Of a DNA stretch of 64,000 nucleotides, positions 27,092 to 33,846 are shown one piece after another. Location: contig MFPR01000002.1 in assembly GCA_001784175.1 (NCBI GenBank), positions 1 through 64,000 on the forward strand, in the 5' to 3' direction. Below the pieces are notes generated by a model. It worked only from the letters and a program-made list of their open reading frames with translations, made no database searches and was not told the origin of the DNA. Positions within the stretch are counted from its first letter, which is position 1. Each line of letters opens with the position of its first letter. Origin of the DNA: Candidatus Lindowbacteria bacterium RIFCSPLOWO2_12_FULL_62_27. Its GTDB lineage: Bacteria > Lindowbacteria > 2-12-FULL-62-27. The translations under genes and the position numbers were made by a program.

Positions 27092-27657
27092 AGCTTGAGG
27101 AAATTCCGCACGATGTCGAGGCCGACGTGGGTCTCGATCGATTCAGGGTGAAACTGCACGCCGAACGTCCTGTGTTTGGACACTTCCAGAGCCATCACAT
27201 ATTTCCCATCGGCGGTTTTGGCCGTGACCGTGAGCGGCGGCGCCACGGTCTTGTGGGTCACGACGAGCGAATGGTATCGGGTGGCCTGAAAGCGGCGGGG
27301 CAGGCCGGAGAAGAGCCGGGATGGACGGAGGACGCGGATGACGGATGTTTTTCCATGGACGATGTCCCCGGCGCGGACGACCCGGGCGCCGAAGGCGATG
27401 CCGAGGGCCTGATGGCCGAGGCAAACGCCCAGGATCGGGATGCGGCCGGAATACGCCCGAATGAGCGGCACGCAGATTCCCGCGGTTTCGGGCCGGCCGG
27501 GTCCGGGGGAAAGGATGATTCCGTGCGGCCGGAGCCGGCCGACGTCCTCGACCGTCAACTCGTCGTTCCGAGCGACGCGGACATCCTTTCGGAACGTGCC
27601 GACATACTGGACGAGGTTGTAGACGAAGGAGTCGTAATTGTCGATGACCAGTATCAT
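27085..27657 (-). CDS. trpG: Anthranilate synthase glutamine amidotransferase subunit
   Basis: 190 residues. The class I amidotransferase triad is present: Cys in GVCLGHQALG, His in FHPES, and Glu two residues later; the oxyanion motif SPGPGRPE is intact. It supplies ammonia to TrpE. Its ATG overlaps the trpE stop by 4 bp. Length is normal for a stand-alone TrpG, so it is not fused to TrpD here. A pabA-like dual use in folate synthesis cannot be excluded. Confidence 0.96.
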   Translation of the reverse strand: MILVIDNYDSFVYNLVQYVGTFRKDVRVARNDELTVEDVGRLRPHGIILSPGPGRPETAGICVPLIRAYSGRIPILGVCLGHQALGIAFGARVVRAGDIVHGKTSVIRVLRPSRLFSGLPRRFQATRYHSLVVTHKTVAPPLTVTAKTADGKYVMALEVSKHRTFGVQFHPESIETHVGLDIVRNFLKLC

Positions 27658-29090
27658 TTTGACGCGGCCATCTGTTTGGCGAGGTGGACGGCGCGGAGGA
27701 GGGCGCGGGCCTTGTTCTGGGTTTCCATGAACTCGCGTTTGGAGATGGAGTCGTGGACGATGCCCGCGCCGGCCTGGACATAGGCGACGTTGTTTTGCGC
27801 GAGGATGGTCCGGATCGTGATGCAGAGGTCCATGTGGCCGCCCGCGCCGAAGTACCCGACGGCGCCGGCGTAGGGTCCGCGCCGGGTGGGTTCGAGTTCA
27901 TCGATGATTTCCATGGCCCGGATTTTGGGCGCCCCGGTCACGGTGCCGGCGGGAAAAGCGGCGGCGAATACGTCGAAGGCGTCCTTGCCGGGCCGCAGGA
28001 TTCCCTCGACCTGGCTGACGAGGTGCATGACGGCGGAGTATCGTTCGATGGTGAAAGCCTCCGTGGTCTGAACAGACCCGAACTGCGCGACGGCGCCGAC
28101 ATCGTTTCGGCCGAGGTCGACGAGCATGAGGTGTTCGGCGCGTTCTTTGGGATCGGCGCGGAGTTCCCGTTCGAGGTCGCGGTCCTCGGCGTCGGTCCGG
28201 CCCCGCCGCCGGGTCCCCGCGATCGGCCGGAGATACACCTTGCCGGATTTGAGCTGTACGAGTATTTCGGGCGACGAACCGACGAGCGAGAAATCGGGGT
28301 ATTTCAAATAGAACATGTACGGAGAGGGATTCAGGGCCCGGAGCGCGCGGTAGAGCCAGAAGGGGTCGCTGCGGAACTCCGTCTGAAACCGCTGGGACAG
28401 CACCACCTGAAAAATATCGCCGGCCCGAATATAGGATTGCGCCTTGCGCACCATCCGGTCGAACCGTCGCCGGGACATGTTGGATGAAACTCCTCCATTC
28501 CGGCCGGCGTCTTCGGCTGTCTCGAACAGTTCAAAGCCTGTGCGAGTCTTGCGGATTTTTCGAATCAGCGCGTCCGCATAGGCCTTGGCGGCCGCCTCCC
28601 GGCCGCGGCGGTGGTGAATGAAGAGGCTGATGCGCTGGAGCAGGTGATCAAACGCGACGAGGGCCCGCGGCAGGACGAGCATGGTGTCGGGGATGTCGAG
28701 CCCGCACGGCGGCGCGTCGGGCAGGCGCTCGAGGAGCCGGACGATGTCGTATCCGATGTATCCGACGAGCCCGCTGGAGAGCGGATAGTCGGGGTCGGCG
28801 GTGACGTTCTGGAAGGTCTGTCTGAAAAATTCGCGGAGGGTTTCCAGCCCCCTGTGATCGAGGCTTTCAAATACGGCCCGGTCCCGGGTCGGATCGAGGA
28901 CGCTGACGCGATTTGCGTCGATCCGGACAACGCGTTCGGGATCGAGCCCGACAAAGGAATACCGCCCGACCCGTTCGCCCCCCACGACGCTTTCGAGGAG
29001 AAACGAATACGGCCGGTTGGCGAGATGCTTGTAAAACAGCACCGGCGTCACGGCGTCCACTCTGATATCCCGGCGATAGACCTGGTACAT
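27654..29090 (-). CDS. trpE: Anthranilate synthase component I
   Basis: 478 residues; chorismate-binding fold. The feedback-tryptophan motif SFLLESV is near residue 30, and the catalytic region includes the conserved RPIAGTRRRG, HLMLVDLGRND, FPAGTVTGAPK and AGAGIVHDS. The intact LLES element means inhibition by Trp is likely. The ATG has no ribosome site upstream; instead a promoter -10 box ends 8 bp before it, so the mRNA may be leaderless. It heads the operon trpE-G-(FecR)-D-C and follows flagellin with a palindromic repeat in between. Confidence 0.97.
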   Translation of the reverse strand: MYQVYRRDIRVDAVTPVLFYKHLANRPYSFLLESVVGGERVGRYSFVGLDPERVVRIDANRVSVLDPTRDRAVFESLDHRGLETLREFFRQTFQNVTADPDYPLSSGLVGYIGYDIVRLLERLPDAPPCGLDIPDTMLVLPRALVAFDHLLQRISLFIHHRRGREAAAKAYADALIRKIRKTRTGFELFETAEDAGRNGGVSSNMSRRRFDRMVRKAQSYIRAGDIFQVVLSQRFQTEFRSDPFWLYRALRALNPSPYMFYLKYPDFSLVGSSPEILVQLKSGKVYLRPIAGTRRRGRTDAEDRDLERELRADPKERAEHLMLVDLGRNDVGAVAQFGSVQTTEAFTIERYSAVMHLVSQVEGILRPGKDAFDVFAAAFPAGTVTGAPKIRAMEIIDELEPTRRGPYAGAVGYFGAGGHMDLCITIRTILAQNNVAYVQAGAGIVHDSISKREFMETQNKARALLRAVHLAKQMAASK

Positions 29091-29097
29091 AGCGGGA

Positions 29098-29126
29098 ACT
29101 ATATCAAAAATCGGGGAGGCTGAAAA
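29098..29126 (-). promoter_or_regulatory. Promoter of the trp operon
   Basis: On the minus strand TTTTCA (29126-29121), 17-bp spacer, TATAGT (29103-29098). Seven bases separate the -10 box from the trpE ATG, so transcription should start at or beside the start codon. No leader peptide, attenuator or T-box is possible in this space. Confidence 0.6.
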
Positions 29127-29144
29127 CAGAGAACCGCCGGAACC

Positions 29145-29195
29145 CCCTCACCCTGGCCCTCTCCCCACAAGGGGGAGAGGGGAGGGTAGGGTAGG
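29145..29195. repeat. Second copy of the palindromic repeat, between flagellin and trpE
   Basis: CCCTCACCC (29145-29153) is followed by a CCCTCTCCCC/GGGGAGAGGG hairpin with a short loop (29157-29182) and a degraded outer arm (GGGTAGGGTAGGG). It matches the element at 1302-1389 but with one hairpin only. It begins right after the flagellin stop on the minus strand, so it may also act as that gene's terminator hairpin. Confidence 0.75.
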
Positions 29196-29197
29196 GA

Positions 29198-30061
29198 TTA
29201 AAAGCGGAACAGCTGCAGGACGTTTTGCGAGACCAGGTTGGCCTGTGCGAGCATGGCGGTGGAGGCTTGGAGGAGAATCTGCTCCCTCGTGAAGTTGACG
29301 ATTTCTGCGGCGACGTCGGCGTCGCGGATGGAGCTTTCCGTCGCCAGGTGCGCGTTGGCCTCGATGTCGACCATGTTCTTGGCCGTCTCAAGCCTGCGTT
29401 CGACCCCGCCGACCCGCGCGCGCCGGGAGAGAAGCCGGCTGATGGAACTGTTCAGCAGGAGGACCGCGTTGGAGGCTTTGAGCTGGGAGGTGATATCAAG
29501 TCCGTTCACGCCCAGTGATTTGGCCGAGGTGGTCGAAAGAAAGGTGCTCAACTTCGCGCCGCTGTAGGCGCCGACATGAAACACCAAACTTCCCACAAAG
29601 GACCCGCCGCCGATGAGCGCGCCGGTGGGGCCGATGGAGGAGAATGCGCCGTTGAGGAGCTTGATTCCGTTGAACCTCACGGCCGTCGCCAACCGGTCGA
29701 TTTCTGTGATGAGGGTGTTGATTTCGGTCTGGTTCTTCTGGCGGTCGCTGGTGGACAGCGCGCCGTTGGTTGATTCGATCGCCAGGTCGCGGATGTCCTG
29801 GAGAATGCCGACGGATTCTGTCATTCCGTCGAAGGCTGTCTGGATGAAATTGGTGGCCAGGGTGATGTTCTGAGATGCCTGCTGCAGCGCCCGGACCTGC
29901 GTGCGGAACTTGTCAGCCAGCGCGAGTCCGGACGGATCGTCGGACGCGCGGTTGATGCGGTATCCCGAAGCGAGCCGTTCGAGGGCCCGGGTCAGGAGCT
30001 GATTGTGGATTCCGATGTAACGCTGGACGGAAAAAGCGCCCAGATTGGTGAGTGTCGCCAT
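29198..30061 (-). CDS. fliC: Flagellin
   Basis: 287 residues, short flagellin. The N-terminal D0/D1 region has LERLASGYRINRASDDPSGLALADKFRTQVRAL and the C-terminal region ends DADVAAEIVNFTREQILLQASTAMLAQANLVSQNVLQLF, both diagnostic. The centre is only ~110 residues, so the filament should lack D2/D3 surface domains. ATG 30061 has a strong GGAGG site. A consensus sigma-28 promoter lies ~200 bp upstream. No other structural flagellar genes are in the window, so the rest of the apparatus is elsewhere. A symbol hag or flaA would be equally fair. Confidence 0.95.
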   Translation of the reverse strand: MATLTNLGAFSVQRYIGIHNQLLTRALERLASGYRINRASDDPSGLALADKFRTQVRALQQASQNITLATNFIQTAFDGMTESVGILQDIRDLAIESTNGALSTSDRQKNQTEINTLITEIDRLATAVRFNGIKLLNGAFSSIGPTGALIGGGSFVGSLVFHVGAYSGAKLSTFLSTTSAKSLGVNGLDITSQLKASNAVLLLNSSISRLLSRRARVGGVERRLETAKNMVDIEANAHLATESSIRDADVAAEIVNFTREQILLQASTAMLAQANLVSQNVLQLFRF

Positions 30062-30091
30062 GGTCAGGTTCCTCCCTCCGTGGAATAAAAT

Positions 30092-30111
30092 CCCTCTCCT
30101 TCCGGAGAGGG
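30092..30111. repeat. Hairpin related to the palindromic repeat, in flagellin 5' UTR
   Basis: CCCTCTCC-TTCC-GGAGAGGG, a perfect 8-bp stem with a 4-nt loop, about 30 bp upstream of the flagellin start codon and just before its ribosome site. It is half of the element seen at 1302-1389. It could affect flagellin mRNA stability or translation. Confidence 0.6.
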
Positions 30112-30256
30112 CCGGCGTTTCAAATCATAGATGTCTTGTGGCGTTGATCCCCGAACTTACTTGCTGATAACCCGATCCTGCTGGGGCGGACGGCTGGCGG
30201 CAGACGCCTCGCATCTTTCCGGGTGCGGCATATATTGCAAACAATTCCTAATCATC

Positions 30257-30283
30257 TTATCGGCGTGTTTGGGTGAAACTTTA
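30257..30283 (-). promoter_or_regulatory. Sigma-28 (FliA) promoter of flagellin
   Basis: On the minus strand TAAAGTTT (30283-30276), 11-bp spacer, GCCGATAA (30264-30257): an exact match to the FliA consensus. Transcription would start near 30250, leaving a ~190-nt 5' UTR that contains the hairpin at 30092-30111. Confidence 0.9.
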
Positions 30284-30310
30284 GGGGAAAATCAAAAGAA
30301 ATTGAAAATC

Positions 30311-30859
30311 TTACCGGAAGCTGGCCGTGGCCAGGGGGAGATGGGTCGAACCTGAGGGGGACAGGAGGCTTTCGTAGAGGCCGACGCTGGAGAAGCGGGC
30401 CGCGAGGGGGTCAAAGGCCGGCAGTAGGTCCGGCGGCGGCGCGGGGCCGCGCCGGACTCGACTGATGGTCAGGTGGGGGTGATAGGGGCGTGGTTCCGGA
30501 GGAATGCCGTGGCCGGCGAGCCAGCGTTCAAGGCATTGAAAGAGGGCCAGAAAGGGGTCGGGCGGGGTGACTTGGAGAAACAGAACGCGGGGATTCTTGA
30601 GATTCGGAAATGCGCCCAGAGGGCCGATTTGCGCGGCGATCCCAGGCAAGGATTGGACGGCCGATTCCCATCCTTGAAGTTTGAGGAGTCCGTCCGCCGA
30701 AGTTTCCCCGAGGAACCTGAGCGTGATGTGAAGGAGACCGGGGTTCACCCACGAGACTTTTCCGCCTCTGAACACCGGGCGAATGATCCCGAGATACTCC
30801 GCGACCTTTGCCCGACTCTCCGGGTCGAGCGGGAGTCCGAAGAAAAGTCTTTTACTCAG
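30311..30859 (-). CDS. thpR: RNA 2',3'-cyclic phosphodiesterase
   Basis: 182 residues if started at CTG 30859. Both catalytic HxTx motifs are present as HITL and HLTI, defining the 2H phosphoesterase (LigT/ThpR) family; the N-terminal LFFGLPLD also matches. The family-like N-terminus can only be included by starting at CTG, which overlaps the upstream TGA in the same 4-bp way as the ATGA junctions elsewhere in the window; the first GTG (30775) would remove the first strand and helix. So a CTG start is likely. Role: opening of 2',3'-cyclic phosphate ends, possibly in tRNA repair. It lies between the TPR gene and the flagellin promoter. Confidence 0.85.
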   Translation of the reverse strand: MSKRLFFGLPLDPESRAKVAEYLGIIRPVFRGGKVSWVNPGLLHITLRFLGETSADGLLKLQGWESAVQSLPGIAAQIGPLGAFPNLKNPRVLFLQVTPPDPFLALFQCLERWLAGHGIPPEPRPYHPHLTISRVRRGPAPPPDLLPAFDPLAARFSSVGLYESLLSPSGSTHLPLATASFR

Positions 30860-32787
30860 GGTTGCAGCATGACGCTGAGATCAACGTCGAGGTCCCCCTG
30901 CTTGGAGATGAGGCGGTCGAAATTCTTTTTAGGGACGGCGCTGTCTTTCCGTCCTTGGGTCACGGCGATCTGGGTGGCTTTGAAATAGAAACGCAGCGCC
31001 TGGTCACGGTTGCCGAGCAGCTCATAGATGACCCCGCGGTTGTTTTGGATGGCGGTGGCCCGGCTGCCCTTGGACTGCATATTCAGGAGGATGGTCTCCG
31101 CGAGTTCCATTTGTTTGAGGTGGATGAGGCACGCGGAGACGCGAAAGAGGAAGGGATCGGTTGGCGCGATGTTGGCGAGGAGCGGCTTCCAGGCCTCGAG
31201 CGCCTCCCGGTGCCGCCGCAGCCTGAAATAGGCCTCGCCGAGGGTGCGGAAGAAATCCTTGTCCTCGAACTTGAGGGTCCGCGCCTGCTCGAGATACTTG
31301 AGTCCGGCCTCATACTCGCCATAGGTGTGGACGAAGATTTTCCCCATGAGGACGTAGAGGGGCGCATACTTGGGATTAATGACGCGAATGCGCTGAAGTT
31401 CCTCGATGGCGGTGCGGATGTTTCCGAGTTCATAGTTGGAGACCGCGCGCAGATGGTACATGTCGAGGGTGGGGCTGGGGGCCTCTTTCAGTGTCCGTGT
31501 GATCTGCTCGCCGGCGAGGTAATACTTTCCGAGTCCGATCTGGCTTTTGGCAAGGAAGTACCCGGCTTCCCACAGGGTGGGATCCTTTTCGAAAGCCTGT
31601 TTGAGGTATCCTTCGGCGGCGGAGAATTTCTCGTCCGAATAGTAGATCTTGCCGAGGTCGAGCAATTTCTGCGCCTCCGGAATATCCTTTTTGACCTCGG
31701 TCAGTTGATGCTGGAGGGTGAGGGCCTGGCTGTAGTTTTTGAGATCGATGTAGATGTCGCGCGACAGCTCGAGGGCCGGCACGTAGTTGCGGTCGCGCGC
31801 GAGGACGTCCGCGATGCGGCGCTGAGCCTTGGGGATGTCCTGTTTCTTGTAGTAGGCGGTGGCGAGGAGGGTGAGGGCCTCGAGGTTGTCGGGGTCGATG
31901 ACGAGCGTATTTTTGGCGTTGTTTTCCGCCTCATCGATGCGCCCCTGGAGGATGTAAATGCGCGCGATCCGGTTGAGGGCATGGACGTAGACAGGCGCGA
32001 TCTCGAAGGCCTTACGGGCGAAGCCGAGGCTATGGGGGATATCTTTGTTCTCGAGCGCGATGTCGGACAATTTCATGAATTTTTCCTTCGTCATTCCGAA
32101 CGTTTCGGACTTGAGGAGGTGTTGATCGGCGTCGGCGTAGCGTTTTTCCTTCACGGCGGAGACCAGGAGGTGGTAGTAGTAGGCGCGAAGGGACGGCTGG
32201 ATGAGGTAGGTGAAGAAGAGGAAAGAAAGGAGCGCGGCCGCGGCGATGCCGAGGGAGGTTTTGGCGTAAAACCTCTTGCGCTTTTCCGACAACTTTTCCG
32301 GCTCGACCACCACGACTTCCTCGACCCCCGGTTTGGCCGGCGCCTGGTAGAGGGTGGTGATATCGGCCGGCGCGACGGCGATGGGCTCGCCCGGCACGGG
32401 CGCGACTTGGGTTTCGGGTTCCTCCCAGGCCTCCTCGATTTCGTCGAAGGTGGCGGCGGTGACGGGTTCGGCGGGCGCAGCGAGGGCGGATGCGAGGGCG
32501 GTTTCCATGTCCTCCATCTCCATCTTTTCCTCGGCGAGTTTGGCCTCCTCCTCGGCCTTGGCGGCCTCGACGTGTTCGGTGAGGGAAGCGGAGGAGAGAA
32601 GCTGTTCGAGGTCGGCGGCCATTTCATCGACCTGGGACATTTTTTCCCCGACGGCGTCGCGGGAGGATGCCGAGGGCGCGGCGGACTTCTTTTCCTTTTC
32701 CTCCTCCTCGGCCTTCTTGGGCGCGGGCTCAGAAAGCCCGGCCATCAGGTCTTCAAGCGCTTTTTCGTATGCGTCCTTTTCCGCCAT
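30856..32787 (-). CDS. Membrane-anchored TPR protein
   Basis: 643 residues from ATG 32787 with AGGAG upstream. An acidic, Ala/Glu-rich N-terminal region of ~175 residues (likely cytoplasmic, partly coiled-coil) is followed by one transmembrane helix (about 183-203: SLGIAAAALLSFLFFTYLI) and then ~430 residues of tetratricopeptide repeats (patterns such as A...Y...G....A......L..DP) in the periplasm. TPR solenoids mediate protein contacts; the partner is unknown. A sigma-28-like -10 box (32828-32835) and the neighbouring flagellin and zinc-ribbon gene suggest a flagellar or motility link, which is inference. Confidence 0.8.
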   Translation of the reverse strand: MAEKDAYEKALEDLMAGLSEPAPKKAEEEEKEKKSAAPSASSRDAVGEKMSQVDEMAADLEQLLSSASLTEHVEAAKAEEEAKLAEEKMEMEDMETALASALAAPAEPVTAATFDEIEEAWEEPETQVAPVPGEPIAVAPADITTLYQAPAKPGVEEVVVVEPEKLSEKRKRFYAKTSLGIAAAALLSFLFFTYLIQPSLRAYYYHLLVSAVKEKRYADADQHLLKSETFGMTKEKFMKLSDIALENKDIPHSLGFARKAFEIAPVYVHALNRIARIYILQGRIDEAENNAKNTLVIDPDNLEALTLLATAYYKKQDIPKAQRRIADVLARDRNYVPALELSRDIYIDLKNYSQALTLQHQLTEVKKDIPEAQKLLDLGKIYYSDEKFSAAEGYLKQAFEKDPTLWEAGYFLAKSQIGLGKYYLAGEQITRTLKEAPSPTLDMYHLRAVSNYELGNIRTAIEELQRIRVINPKYAPLYVLMGKIFVHTYGEYEAGLKYLEQARTLKFEDKDFFRTLGEAYFRLRRHREALEAWKPLLANIAPTDPFLFRVSACLIHLKQMELAETILLNMQSKGSRATAIQNNRGVIYELLGNRDQALRFYFKATQIAVTQGRKDSAVPKKNFDRLISKQGDLDVDLSVMLQP

Positions 32788-32827
32788 CCGGTTCTTCTCC
32801 TGCGATGATGGTATACCTCTACGTTAC

Positions 32828-32854
32828 TTATCGGCCAGATACATCCTATAGTAC
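32828..32854 (-). promoter_or_regulatory. Possible sigma-28 promoter of the TPR gene
   Basis: On the minus strand GCCGATAA (32835-32828) is an exact FliA -10 box ~40 bp before the TPR ATG. At the right distance (11 bp) the -35 region reads GTACTATA, which matches TAAAGTTT poorly. An overlapping sigma-70-like site, TTGACT with TATAGG about 15 bp later, is also possible. Confidence 0.4.
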
Positions 32855-32874
32855 AGGCGGGCGGGAGTCAAAAA

Positions 32875-33606
32875 TCAGAGATACAGGAGGCGGTGGCAGA
32901 TGTCGCAGCGGGAGAGGGATAGGCGTTTTTTCATGTTGATGACGATCTGGTGCGAGACCGGCGAATTGCAGGCCGAGCAGTAATAGGTGTTGTCTTCGGC
33001 GGAGAGCCTGGAGAGGATGCGGCCTTCCGGCAGGGCCGCGCGGAGTTTCTTGTATTCTCTGAGGGCGTCCTCCGGCAGCGCCTGGAGGCGCGTCTGGGAG
33101 TCAACGTTCGCGGCTTGGGACTGGTCCTGGAGGGCCTTTTCGGTGGCGGCGAGGGCGTCGAGTTCCAGTCGGATCTCCTTTTTTTTCAATTCGGCGGCCT
33201 GTTTGTCGCGTTTGACGAGATTTTTAAGTTCGGAGATCTCGTCCATGAGGAGGAGGATTTTCTCCTCGAGTTTGCCGCGCTCGGCGTTGGCGAGTTCGAT
33301 TTCCTCCTTGAGGGCGTCGTATTCCTTCTGTGTTTTGACGCTGTTGAGCTTGACCTTTTTGTCGGCCTCCTGGGTCTGGGAGGTTTTGCAGTCGAGTTCG
33401 AGGGTGGAGATGGATTTTTCCTTGACAGAGATCGACTGTTCCTTCTCGGACAGGGATCGGTCCAATCGCGCAAGTTCGGCATTGAGCCGCTCGCGCCGCG
33501 CGGGTATTTCCTTCAGGCGCTCGTCGATCTCCCTGCGTTTCTGATCCAGTTCCTCAATGGCAAGGAGAAGCGAGAGGTCCGGCAAAGTCTGAGGTTTCGT
33601 AGTCAT
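32875..33606 (-). CDS. C4 zinc-ribbon coiled-coil protein, FlgZ/CdsZ-like
   Basis: 243 residues. Residues ~15-175 form a long antiparallel coiled coil rich in Glu, Lys and Leu; the C-terminal zinc ribbon has CSAC (around 210) and CDIC (around 235), the four-Cys arrangement of the PF02591/CdsZ family. The Helicobacter relative HP0958 (FlgZ) binds the flagellar sigma factor RpoN and flagellin mRNA; in other bacteria the family has been tied to translation and ribosome states. Here it lies close to flagellin and upstream of a possible flagellar-regulated TPR gene, so a motility role is plausible but not shown. Normal family length. Confidence 0.85.
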   Translation of the reverse strand: MTTKPQTLPDLSLLLAIEELDQKRREIDERLKEIPARRERLNAELARLDRSLSEKEQSISVKEKSISTLELDCKTSQTQEADKKVKLNSVKTQKEYDALKEEIELANAERGKLEEKILLLMDEISELKNLVKRDKQAAELKKKEIRLELDALAATEKALQDQSQAANVDSQTRLQALPEDALREYKKLRAALPEGRILSRLSAEDNTYYCSACNSPVSHQIVINMKKRLSLSRCDICHRLLYL

Positions 33607-33655
33607 ATGCGTTTTTTTTCAAACAGCCTCTATATGAAGTACGGGCCACCCTCCC

Positions 33656-33729
33656 TGGGCCCGGCAGGCCTCGAACCTGCGACCGGGGCATTATGAGTGC
33701 CCTGCTCTGACCGACTGAGCTACGGGCCC
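33656..33729 (-). tRNA. tRNA-Met (CAU), elongator type
   Basis: Minus-strand cloverleaf: acceptor GGGCCCG (33729-33723) pairs with CGGGCCC (33663-33657), discriminator A at 33656. Stem GGGCA/TGCCC encloses loop CTCATAA with anticodon CAT. The acceptor pairs G1-C72, so it is not the initiator. It resembles elongator tRNA-Met most, but tRNA-Ile2 with lysidine-modified CAU cannot be excluded by eye. Confidence 0.92.
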
Positions 33730-33846
33730 TATAACTGAACAGTTTGCCTTTCCGGGGCGAAAAACACAATGAGGATTTTCACTAACCTGTATACCGGGGA
33801 GTTCAGACGATATGGAAACCGCCTGAAATCAGGTAAGGTATCCTGC

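Noticed and set aside
30808-32808. A 666-codon open frame on the plus strand across the TPR gene
   Set aside because: It is the mirror of a clear TPR protein with a membrane anchor and ribosome site; the antisense frame has no domain pattern and is an effect of GC-rich codon use.
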